Translations under genes and position numbers: made by a program
Shown: piece after piece, positions 1 to 7,191 of the stretch
Numbering within the stretch: position 1 is the first letter of the stretch
Layout of the letters: every line of letters begins with the position of its first letter
Assembly: GCA_045661365.1 (NCBI GenBank)
Contig: JAZRFL010000221.1
Location: forward strand, 1 to 10,808
DNA from: UMGS1484 sp045661365
Lineage (GTDB): Bacteria; Bacillota; Clostridia; Oscillospirales; Acutalibacteraceae
DNA: 10,808 nucleotides
Direction: 5' to 3'
The notes under the pieces: model-generated
Database searches by the model: none
Seen by the model: only the letters and a program-made list of their open reading frames with translations
Told to the model about the DNA's origin: nothing

Positions 1-937
1 AAACAAGGCGTGCGGTACAATAGTAACATAGACTTTGTTGTTCACGCACAACGGTAAATAGCTTAGAATAGGGAGCTCCGCCCCATATATCACACATCAT
101 GCGTAAGGCCATATTGTCTTGGTTGATCGAGGAGATGGGAGAACGGAAACCCATGACCAACTTTCCTTGGGTCAACTGCATGGTTTCTGCATGTTCGCGA
201 ACCACGTGGGGCTGTTTGTAATCAAAACACGGAGTAACACCGCAAGGAGAACGGTCGATCTGATCAAAATGATTCAATACTTGTTGAAAGATCGGCGTTG
301 CCTCTTGGTTACCAATGACTGTAATGATTACGGGTGCAGTTTTTAACATGGTTTCCCAGTATTCGGCTGCTTGTTTAGGTTCGATTTTTTTGGCGGTCGC
401 AATATCGCCACCGGGTTCGATTCCGAAGGGCTCTTGGTTGCACATAAGTGAATACAGTTTGGAAATTGCATATTTCCGTTTGTCATTGATTGAACTCTCA
501 ATTGATTCCATTAACAAACGCCGACAAACTTCGAAATCGTTATAATCGAATTGTTCGTTTATCAAGTTGGGGGAAAATATAGCTTTGCATAAAAAGTCGG
601 TACTTTCACGGGAAATTGACTGTTGGCTTAATGCAAAACGGTCATGAATAAACGAAATGCTGACATTCAACAATTGATTGTCGCCCAACTTGCTTACGTA
701 AGAGGAAAAACGCGCCCCATATAACGAAAGCAGTTTGCGTTGCAATGCAACCGCAGTTGGATATTCAGCGGTAGATCGTGTTAACAATTTGGTTAAGATA
801 GAGGCCAAAGATGCATCCAGGGGGGATAGCGGTAAAACAAAGGACAAGGTGATCCGTGTTGTTTTAAATTTGTCGGTTTTAATGGCAAGTCCAGTTATCT
901 CGGAAGCCAAAGAAGTTTTGGTTGTTTTTAATTTCAC
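1..937 (-). CDS. yfmF: Inactive M16 peptidase homologue, YfmF-type (partial, C-terminus outside window)
   Basis: The minus strand is open for 312 codons from a GTG at 937 to the window edge; family members have about 420-430 residues, so roughly 110 are missing. The start is set by a GGAGG at 950-946, 8 bases upstream; an ATG at 942 is out of frame and stops after two codons. The zinc-binding HxxEH of active M16 peptidases is absent from the N-terminal domain. The matching region runs through LLSLYGARFSS (about 69-79), typical of the inactive subfamily. The second domain keeps the substrate-side motif VREQQSLCYY (297-306). RefSeq names this family EF-P 5-aminopentanol modification-associated protein YfmF (B. 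subtilis ymfF). It normally pairs with an active M16 subunit, YfmH, expected just left of the window. Residues 312-onward are unseen. The family call is confident; the link to EF-P modification in this organism is inference, since the rest of that pathway is not visible. Confidence 0.88.
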   Translation of the reverse strand, partial: MKLKTTKTSLASEITGLAIKTDKFKTTRITLSFVLPLSPLDASLASILTKLLTRSTAEYPTAVALQRKLLSLYGARFSSYVSKLGDNQLLNVSISFIHDRFALSQQSISRESTDFLCKAIFSPNLINEQFDYNDFEVCRRLLMESIESSINDKRKYAISKLYSLMCNQEPFGIEPGGDIATAKKIEPKQAAEYWETMLKTAPVIITVIGNQEATPIFQQVLNHFDQIDRSPCGVTPCFDYKQPHVVREHAETMQLTQGKLVMGFRSPISSINQDNMALRMMCDIWGGAPYSKLFTVVREQQSLCYYCTARLV

Positions 938-960
938 AACATACACCTCCATATTGTAAT

Positions 961-989
961 ATTATATCAAATTGTCTGTGCATTTGCAA
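961..989 (-). promoter_or_regulatory. Predicted sigma-A-type promoter for yfmF (extended -10)
   Basis: On the minus strand TTGCAA (989-984, four of six matches to TTGACA) is followed by exactly 17 bases and a perfect TATAAT (966-961), preceded by TGA, which makes an extended -10. Transcription would begin near 954-955, leaving a short leader of under 20 bases that contains the GGAGG at 950-946. Direct sequence match; activity is inferred. Confidence 0.7.
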
Positions 990-1125
990 GGGTAAAATCA
1001 TAAGGATCTATACTTGTTTGGTGCAAATAAAATTATAAACAGCGACGTTATGGTTCTGTATTCGTTGTAGTGTTTCACGAAACCGATTTTCTATGCAAAA
1101 AAGTTCAAAAAACTATAATTAATGG

Positions 1126-1154
1126 TTGTGAAAATCAGTGGGAAGTGATATAAT
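1126..1154 (+). promoter_or_regulatory. Predicted sigma-A-type promoter for the tepA-to-uvrD gene run (extended -10)
   Basis: TTGTGA at 1126-1131 (four of six matches to TTGACA), a 17-base spacer, then a perfect TATAAT at 1149-1154 preceded by TGA at 1146-1148. The start point would lie near 1161. A-tracts at 1097-1102 and 1107-1112 sit where an UP element would be. This is the only strong plus-strand promoter I recognise in the window, so it is the likely driver of the downstream genes. Confidence 0.72.
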
Positions 1155-1235
1155 AATTTAGTATATCGATATTTGTTGCAAGAATTGCTGTTACGCGGGA
1201 AAAATATAGGAAAATTCCAAATAACGGAGGTACCT

Positions 1236-1958
1236 ATGTTTGCCAATGAAATGATTCCCGAAGTGACTCCTTGCGTACAAAACGAGGAGGAGAGATGCGA
1301 GCAGGTGTCCGTGCAATCGGAACCTATTTCTCCCATTACCAACGCCGGCGGAAAACACGCGATCCATTGTTTGTCGATAATCGGACAAATCGAAGGGCAT
1401 TATGTGTTGCCTGAACAGAATAAAACTACCAAGTATGAAGTGATCATGCCTCAAATCGTTGGTGTGGAAGAAACCGATGGGATAGAAGGCTTGCTTATCT
1501 TATTGAATACCGTAGGTGGTGACGTGGAAGCGGGACTCGCTATGGCGGAATTAATTGCCGGAATGAAAAAACCTACAGTGTCGCTGGTATTGGGCGGTAG
1601 CCATTCTATCGGCGTGCCGTTGGCTGTTGCATCTGATTGCTCTTTTATTGTTCCGTCAGCTTCTATGACGATTCATCCTGTCCGTATGAACGGATTGGTG
1701 TTGGGGGTACCGCAAACCTTGGACTATTTTTTGCGGATGCAGGAGAGAATTACCGATTTTGTCGTGCGTAATTCTTCCATCGCCAAACAACGGTTTGAAA
1801 TGCTTATGATGAACACCTCTCAGTTGGCCGCCGATATCGGATCGGTACTTGATGGCACTTCTGCAGTACAAGAAGGACTGATTGATAAACTGGGCGGGTT
1901 GAGAGATGCATTGGATTATTTATACCATTTGATAGAAAGAAGGAAACAAGATGGTTGA
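1236..1958 (+). CDS. tepA: ClpP-fold serine protease, TepA-like
   Basis: A 240-residue protein of the Clp/crotonase-fold serine protease group, closest in motifs to B. subtilis TepA (YmfB), reported to aid protein translocation. The reading frame extends to a TTG at 1173, but the ATG at 1236 is preferred because GGAGG (1226-1230) lies 5 bases upstream and the predicted transcription start is near 1161. Residues 1-40 are a polar, low-conservation leader with no signal peptide. The fold shows GLLILLNTVGGDVEAGLAMA (85-104), then GGSHSIGVP with probable nucleophile Ser124, then MTIHPV with probable catalytic His147. The acid is less clear; Asp206 in VLDGTSAV is a candidate. The end reads GLIDKLGG, as in ClpP-type proteins. 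The last 8 bases overlap uppP. Adjacency to ftsK/spoIIIE and ymfF-type genes matches the B. subtilis neighbourhood and supports the call. The substrate is unknown. Confidence 0.82.
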   Translation: MFANEMIPEVTPCVQNEEERCEQVSVQSEPISPITNAGGKHAIHCLSIIGQIEGHYVLPEQNKTTKYEVIMPQIVGVEETDGIEGLLILLNTVGGDVEAGLAMAELIAGMKKPTVSLVLGGSHSIGVPLAVASDCSFIVPSASMTIHPVRMNGLVLGVPQTLDYFLRMQERITDFVVRNSSIAKQRFEMLMMNTSQLAADIGSVLDGTSAVQEGLIDKLGGLRDALDYLYHLIERRKQDG

Positions 1959-2820
1959 GGTTTTAAAACAAATTTTCTTGGGATTGGTGCAAGGGTTTTC
2001 TGAATTTTTGCCTATTTCCAGTAGTGGACATCTAAAACTGTTTCAAAGTTTATTTGGATTTGAAAGTGAGGAGAATTCATTCATTTCCATCATGCTTCAT
2101 TTGGGTACGTTGGTAGCGGTATTTATTGTATACCACGCCTTGATTTGGAACATGATTGTTGAATTTTTTAAATTGGTTAAAGATTTGGTTACCGGGCGGT
2201 TTCGTTGGTCTGCCATGAACGATACCCGCCGCATGGTGGTTATGGTATTTATTTCCACAGCGGTGTTGTTGGTTATGTTGATTCCGTTCGGCAGTCATAA
2301 CCTCATGGAATATTTGGAAATGCTAAATGAACTTGAAAGCTTAATCCCGTTAGGAATTGCTTTTATGATTACAGGGGTACTGTTGATCGTTACCTTTATT
2401 GTGAATGCTAAATATCAACATCGCCGCACGATACCTAACGTAAAAGACGCTCTTGTTATAGGGGGAGCGCAGTGTGTTGCTACCATAGCAGGGATTTCTC
2501 GCTCCGGAAGCACCATGGCTTCGGGACTTCTTTGCGGTCTTTCTCGTGAATATATGGTTGCCTATTCTTTTATTATGAGTATACCGCCTATTTTGGCAGC
2601 AGCGGCTACCGAAGCGAAAACTGTTATGGAGTCAAGCGCATCGCTGTCGGTTGAGGTTGCTCCTATGGTAGCGGGTATGCTTTCTGCGGCGGTATTTGGC
2701 GTGTTGTCTATTAAGGCAATTCAATGGTTGATCAAAAAGGATCGATATAAGTTGTTTGGGTACTATTGCTTGACCTTGGGCGTGTTGGTTATCGTTTTAT
2801 CCCTGGCTAAGGTTATATAG
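1951..2820 (+). CDS. uppP: Undecaprenyl-diphosphate phosphatase (UppP/BacA)
   Basis: A 289-residue integral membrane protein that removes a phosphate from undecaprenyl diphosphate to regenerate the C55-P carrier used for peptidoglycan and other envelope polymers; excess confers bacitracin resistance in known cases. The first family motif is clear: QGFSEFLPISSSGHL (14-28), with Glu18 and His27. The second is GISRSGST (181-188) with Arg184, where the usual proline of PGxSRSG is Ala180. Several hydrophobic helices follow, including about 48-70, 95-113, 131-152 and 235-285, and the length is normal. The ATG at 1951 has AGGA at 1941-1944 and overlaps the end of tepA by 8 bases, suggesting translational coupling. 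It lies upstream of ftsK and of the isoprenoid genes ispD and ispF, all on the same strand. Confidence 0.95.
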   Translation: MVEVLKQIFLGLVQGFSEFLPISSSGHLKLFQSLFGFESEENSFISIMLHLGTLVAVFIVYHALIWNMIVEFFKLVKDLVTGRFRWSAMNDTRRMVVMVFISTAVLLVMLIPFGSHNLMEYLEMLNELESLIPLGIAFMITGVLLIVTFIVNAKYQHRRTIPNVKDALVIGGAQCVATIAGISRSGSTMASGLLCGLSREYMVAYSFIMSIPPILAAAATEAKTVMESSASLSVEVAPMVAGMLSAAVFGVLSIKAIQWLIKKDRYKLFGYYCLTLGVLVIVLSLAKVI

Positions 2821-2862
2821 TTAATAAAATTTTACAGAATATAAAGAAACGGAGTAAAAAGA

Positions 2863-5295
2863 ATGGCGCAGAGAAAAAAGAAATCTTCATCTGCAAAAAG
2901 CAAAAAACAAACTTCGGTAAGAAACGAGGGTCATCCCGTCTTATCCATTGTTTTGTTTTTTGTTACCCTTTTGCTTTTTATTGTTGCAGTGATTCCCGGT
3001 GAAAATTTTTGGAATATAATACATAATTTTTTGCTTGGGGTAGGCGGTTTTTGGGTCTTCCCTTGGTTGGTTTTGGCAGGTTATATCTTAGGTGCTTCGG
3101 CATTTGGTAAATTGCTTGGCCAAGGGGCACGTATGTGCGGAATCGCTTCACTGTTATTTTCGTTGGGGACTTTTACCCAATTGATCGTTGCTTTTAACGA
3201 TGGTACCACTACCTACGGTGGGTTTATACACTCCTCCTATGCCGCAGGTATAGGAGGTGGCGGTGTGTTAGGTGCTGTGCTTTCGTATCCCTTGGGGAGT
3301 TTGTTCGGTAAAATTGGAGCAATTATTATACTTTCGCTTATTTTGTGCGTGATTGTTTTACTTTTGACTCGCACTACTTTGCAACAATTTTTGGGTGCTA
3401 TGTCTAAACCGGTGCAAAAAATCACTGCTAACACCAAGGAGGCAATTGAGCATCATCGACGCAATCGCGAAGAGAAAGAGTGGGATATCTCTTTGGATGG
3501 TATGCCCGATGAGCCCATTGACCCGATTAAAAAAGATACGGCAGATATTGAAACCAAGGGAAAACGGTTGGTTTCCAAATATCGCGATGAACCGATAGAA
3601 GAAGCAGACGGCGAAATGGTGCCGCAGGAAGAAATTGATGAAATCAACCGCGAGGCGGGTAGTTTTTCGGCTGAGCCAGAAGAGATGATCGTTTCTGTAC
3701 CTGTACTTGAGGCGGAACAATCGGATTTGAGTCAAGTTACAGATGAAACGGCTATGGTTTTGCAAGAAGAAAATGACGGTCAACAGACTTTTTCAGGTAT
3801 TCAAATTGACGTGGAACAAAAGGAAGAATACCGATATCCGCCAATTAATTTGTTGGAACAAAACATCAACGTTTCCGGCGGCTCTATGGAAGATGAATTA
3901 AAAAACAATGCCGTATTACTGGTTGATACATTACGAAGCTTTGGTGTGGAGACTCGTATATTGAATATTAGTCGAGGTCCCAGCGTGACGCGTTATGAAT
4001 TGCAACCTGCCGCAGGGGTAAAGATTGCGAAAATCAAAAACTTGGCCGATGATATTGCCTTGAATCTGGCAACCGACGGGGTGCGTATTGAGGCTCCTAT
4101 TCCCAACAAGGCTGCTGTTGGGATCGAGGTCCCCAATAAAACTGTTGCATCGGTTCGTTTGCGCGATATCATTGATTCGTCGGTATTCGATTCTGCCAAG
4201 AGTAAATTAACCGGCGCGGTCGGCAAGGATATTACCGGAAATATTATTACTACCGATATTTCCAAAATGCCTCACTTGTTGATTGCCGGCACTACCGGTT
4301 CGGGTAAGTCGGTATGCATTAACAGTATTTTGTTGAGTGTATTGTATAAGGCGACCCCGGATGAAGTGAAACTGTTGTTGATCGACCCTAAAGTGGTTGA
4401 GTTTGAGGTTTACAACGGGCTCCCTCATTTGCTGGTTCCTGTGGTTTCCGACGCGAAGCGTGCTTCCGGTGCTTTGGGATGGGCGGTACAAGAAATGGAA
4501 CGTCGGTATAAGCTTTTTGGGGAATGTCGTGTTCGTGACCTAAATAGCTATAACCAATTTGCAGAGAAGAATGACGGGTTTGAAAAAATGCCGCAAATTC
4601 TAATTGTGGTGGACGAGCTTGCAGACCTTATGATGGTGGCACCCGCTGAGGTAGAAGATTCTATTTGTCGTTTGGCTCAAAAGGCTCGTGCTGCCGGCAT
4701 GCATTTGGTGGTTGCTACACAGCGACCATCTGCCGATGTTATTACCGGCTTGATCAAGGCCAATATTCCCAGCCGTATTTCTTTGCGGGTGGCAAATGCT
4801 ATGGAGTCTCGCATTATTTTGGATACCCAAGGGGCAGAAAAACTGCTGGGACGAGGAGATATGTTATTTTATCCCGTTGGCATGCCCAAACCCACCCGTG
4901 TACAAGGCTGTTGGGTGTCGGATGACGAAATTAAAAACGTTGTCAGCTATATTGTTGGCGATCGTTCCAGCGAATATAACCAAGATATTTCCGATGCAAT
5001 TGAGCGAATTGCGGTTGAAAGCAAAAATAAAAAGAGCAATGCTCAAGCAGATGAGGCTGACAGTGATGACGGCGACGAGCTGTTACCGCAAGCTACTGAA
5101 TATATTATCGATACCGGAAGCGTTTCAACATCTATGTTACAACGTCGGTTTAAAATCGGTTATAATCGTGCAGCGCGAATTGTTGATGAACTGGAAGCAA
5201 AAGGATTTGTTGGGCCATTTGAAGGCTCAAAGCCCAGAAAAGTCTTGATTACCAGAAGCCAATATGAAGAAATGAGAATGGGTCAAAGTGACTGA
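2863..5295 (+). CDS. ftsK: DNA translocase FtsK/SpoIIIE
   Basis: An 810-residue septal DNA motor that pumps chromosomal DNA during division (FtsK) or into the forespore (SpoIIIE). In order: a basic N-terminus (4-20); four to five membrane segments (about 25-46, 53-79, 92-111, 126-147, 150-169); a highly acidic variable linker (about 200-325); the alpha/beta RecA-like motor from about 340 to 700 with Walker A GTTGSGKS (476-483), IDPK (507-510) and Walker B IVVDELAD (581-588), plus ATQRPSADVITG (618-629); and the gamma winged-helix domain (about 740-797) that reads polar DNA octamers. The length matches SpoIIIE (about 790) rather than the longer E. coli FtsK. GGAG at 2851-2854 precedes the ATG by 8 bases, 42 bases after uppP. 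The stop overlaps the next gene by 8 bases. Whether it is division or sporulation specific cannot be told here. Confidence 0.96.
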   Translation: MAQRKKKSSSAKSKKQTSVRNEGHPVLSIVLFFVTLLLFIVAVIPGENFWNIIHNFLLGVGGFWVFPWLVLAGYILGASAFGKLLGQGARMCGIASLLFSLGTFTQLIVAFNDGTTTYGGFIHSSYAAGIGGGGVLGAVLSYPLGSLFGKIGAIIILSLILCVIVLLLTRTTLQQFLGAMSKPVQKITANTKEAIEHHRRNREEKEWDISLDGMPDEPIDPIKKDTADIETKGKRLVSKYRDEPIEEADGEMVPQEEIDEINREAGSFSAEPEEMIVSVPVLEAEQSDLSQVTDETAMVLQEENDGQQTFSGIQIDVEQKEEYRYPPINLLEQNINVSGGSMEDELKNNAVLLVDTLRSFGVETRILNISRGPSVTRYELQPAAGVKIAKIKNLADDIALNLATDGVRIEAPIPNKAAVGIEVPNKTVASVRLRDIIDSSVFDSAKSKLTGAVGKDITGNIITTDISKMPHLLIAGTTGSGKSVCINSILLSVLYKATPDEVKLLLIDPKVVEFEVYNGLPHLLVPVVSDAKRASGALGWAVQEMERRYKLFGECRVRDLNSYNQFAEKNDGFEKMPQILIVVDELADLMMVAPAEVEDSICRLAQKARAAGMHLVVATQRPSADVITGLIKANIPSRISLRVANAMESRIILDTQGAEKLLGRGDMLFYPVGMPKPTRVQGCWVSDDEIKNVVSYIVGDRSSEYNQDISDAIERIAVESKNKKSNAQADEADSDDGDELLPQATEYIIDTGSVSTSMLQRRFKIGYNRAARIVDELEAKGFVGPFEGSKPRKVLITRSQYEEMRMGQSD

Positions 5296-7171
5296 TTATC
5301 GAAATGAATTTTTACCTCTTACGCCCGCTGAAGTGGCTAAACGAGGGTGGACCGAAGTTGATTTTTTACTGATTACGGGGGATGCGTACGTAGACCATCC
5401 CTCGTTTGGTACTGCCATTATTGGCCGTGTGTTGGAGGCAAAGGGATATCGCGTAGCGATTTTAAGCCAACCAAATTGGCGGAATCTTGATGATTTCAAA
5501 CAGTTTGGGCAACCTCGTTTGGGAATCATGATCAATGCAGGTAACATCGATTCCATGGTTGCACATTATACTGCTGCCAAAAAGAAGCGCAGTGACGATG
5601 CGTATTCACCGGGTGGTAAAGCGGGGTTGCGTCCTGACCGCGCGCTGATCGTCTACACCAATCGTGCAAGGGAAGCATTTCCCCATACCCCGATAATTGT
5701 GGGCGGCTTGGAGGCTTCTCTTCGGCGGTTTGCTCATTACGATTATTGGCAAGACGATGTGCGTCAATCGGTTCTTTTAGATTGCGGTGCCGATTTATTG
5801 TCATTTGGTATGGGTGAAAATCAGACCATACAGATCGCTGAGCGTCTGGCGCAGGGGGAATCGATTGATACAATAACCGACGTGTTGGGTACTTGTTATA
5901 TTTCGGCAAAACCTTTGGAAGGTTGTTTCTTACCATCTTATGAAGAAGTTTGCCGTGATAAAAAGCAATACGCCAAAGCAGCGCGCATGGAATTGGACGA
6001 ACAGGATCACATACGCGGTAAGCGATTGATTCAAAAGCATGGCAATCGATTTTTGGTACAAAATCCACCTATGCCACCACTCACTACAGAGGAGTTGGAT
6101 TGGGTTTACAGTTTGCCCTATGTGCGGTATTATCACCCTTCTTATGAGTCTGTGGGCGGTGTACCTGCGATTGAAGAGGTTGAGTTTTCTATTACGCACA
6201 ATCGCGGCTGTTTTGGTGCTTGTAATTTTTGTTCTTTGGCTTTTCACCAAGGTCGTTTTATTTCATGCCGAAGTGAACAGTCGGTGCTTGATGAGGCTAA
6301 GCGATTGACACAGAATCCTCGCTTTAAGGGGTATATACATGATATCGGCGGGCCAACAGCAAACTTTCGTTTCCCGGCCTGTAAGCAACAGTTGAAAAAC
6401 GGCTTGTGTAAAGGGAAAAAATGCTTAGCACCTGCACCCTGTAAAAATTTAATTGCCGATCACCAAGAGTATTTGCCAATGTTGCGTAAATTGCGTGCCA
6501 TTCCCAAAGTAAAAAAAGTGTTTATTCGTTCCGGTATTCGGTTTGATTATTTAATGGCAGATTCAAATGACACGTTTTTCAAAGAATTGGTCGCACACCA
6601 TATAAGCGGTCAGTTGAAAGTTGCCCCGGAGCATTGTTCGGCGGCAGTATTAGATGCTATGGGAAAACCGCATATTGAAACTTATTTGGCATTTCAACAA
6701 AAATACTACGCTATTAATCATCAATTGAAGCAAAAACAGTATTTGGTTCCCTATTTAATGTCTTCTCATCCGGGAAGCCGTTTGCAAGATGCGGTTGAGT
6801 TAGCGCTGTTTTTGAAGCAAAATCGTTTGCGTCCTCAACAGGTGCAGGATTTTTATCCTACCCCCGGTACGATTTCAACCGCTATGTTTTATACCGAACT
6901 GGATCCCTATACGTTGCAACCGATTTTTGTTCCCAAAACTCCTGAACAAAAAGCCGCACAACGTGCTATGTTGCAGTATTTTAGACCGGAAAATCAAGAA
7001 GTGGTGCGCCGAGCACTGCTTTCTATCGGGAGAAAAGATTTAATTGGAAGCGGTGAAAAATGTTTGGTTCCATCTGCAAAGCACGCGGCGATACATAGCG
7101 GGTCAAAATTTATAAAAAAACCCAACCAAAAAGCGGGAAACCAATGGAATCCCAAAAAGGGGCATAAATAG
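5288..7171 (+). CDS. YgiQ-family radical SAM protein
   Basis: A 627-residue member of the YgiQ (UPF0313) family. Radical SAM enzymes use a [4Fe-4S] cluster to cleave S-adenosylmethionine; the reaction of YgiQ is not established. The N-terminal region has the family signature GDAYVDHPSFGTAIIGRVLE (31-50) and a B12-domain-like layout. The cluster motif is C308-x3-C312-x2-C315 in RGCFGACNFC, followed by HQGR. A second cysteine set lies at C365, C374, C379 and C385. Near the end is DLIGSGEKCL, also family-typical, then a basic tail rich in Lys. The GTG start at 5288 overlaps the ftsK stop by 8 bases and has only a weak upstream GGG, so translation probably depends on coupling to ftsK. A 20-base gap separates it from ispD. 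The family is confident; the function is unknown. Confidence 0.93.
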   Translation: MTDYRNEFLPLTPAEVAKRGWTEVDFLLITGDAYVDHPSFGTAIIGRVLEAKGYRVAILSQPNWRNLDDFKQFGQPRLGIMINAGNIDSMVAHYTAAKKKRSDDAYSPGGKAGLRPDRALIVYTNRAREAFPHTPIIVGGLEASLRRFAHYDYWQDDVRQSVLLDCGADLLSFGMGENQTIQIAERLAQGESIDTITDVLGTCYISAKPLEGCFLPSYEEVCRDKKQYAKAARMELDEQDHIRGKRLIQKHGNRFLVQNPPMPPLTTEELDWVYSLPYVRYYHPSYESVGGVPAIEEVEFSITHNRGCFGACNFCSLAFHQGRFISCRSEQSVLDEAKRLTQNPRFKGYIHDIGGPTANFRFPACKQQLKNGLCKGKKCLAPAPCKNLIADHQEYLPMLRKLRAIPKVKKVFIRSGIRFDYLMADSNDTFFKELVAHHISGQLKVAPEHCSAAVLDAMGKPHIETYLAFQQKYYAINHQLKQKQYLVPYLMSSHPGSRLQDAVELALFLKQNRLRPQQVQDFYPTPGTISTAMFYTELDPYTLQPIFVPKTPEQKAAQRAMLQYFRPENQEVVRRALLSIGRKDLIGSGEKCLVPSAKHAAIHSGSKFIKKPNQKAGNQWNPKKGHK

Positions 7172-7191
7172 CCCTATACAAGGAGAATTTT

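Larger units (their letters stand above)
938..1235. other. Divergent intergenic region between yfmF and tepA
   Basis: About 300 bases without a credible gene. It contains the minus-strand promoter (961-989), the plus-strand promoter (1126-1154), a small inverted repeat GTTTC-AC-GAAAC at 1072-1083, two A-tracts at 1097-1102 and 1107-1112 placed one helical turn apart upstream of the plus promoter, and a perfect palindrome ATATCGATAT at 1163-1172 next to the expected plus-strand start. The tepA leader would be about 75 bases long. I see no riboswitch-like fold or RNA gene. Confidence 0.65.

Noticed and set aside
119..959. Small plus-strand open frames at 119-346, 315-545 and 735-959
   Set aside because: They lie opposite a continuous minus-strand frame with clear M16-family sequence and a good ribosome binding site, and show no recognisable motifs.
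1114..1119. Another TATAAT upstream of tepA
   Set aside because: The hexamer at the right distance, CTATGC, is a poor -35 and there is no TGn extension; the 1126-1154 promoter is far better.
1173..1235. Longer N-terminus for the TepA-like protein from TTG at 1173
   Set aside because: It has no ribosome binding site and lies only about 12 bases after the predicted transcription start, while the ATG at 1236 has GGAGG at correct spacing.
2825..2834. Palindrome TAAAATTTTA between uppP and ftsK
   Set aside because: All A/T, short and in an AT-rich gap; expected by chance, and too weak for a terminator.
3358..3783. 141-residue minus-strand open frame inside ftsK
   Set aside because: It is antisense to the acidic linker of FtsK, has no ribosome binding site that I can see and no family resemblance.
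4796..5248. 150-residue plus-strand open frame overlapping ftsK in another frame
   Set aside because: It overlaps the conserved motor and gamma domains of FtsK and resembles no known protein.
5532..6068. 178-residue minus-strand open frame inside the ygiQ-family gene
   Set aside because: Long but of low-quality composition, rich in His, Arg and Pro, and opposite a clearly real gene; best read as a shadow.
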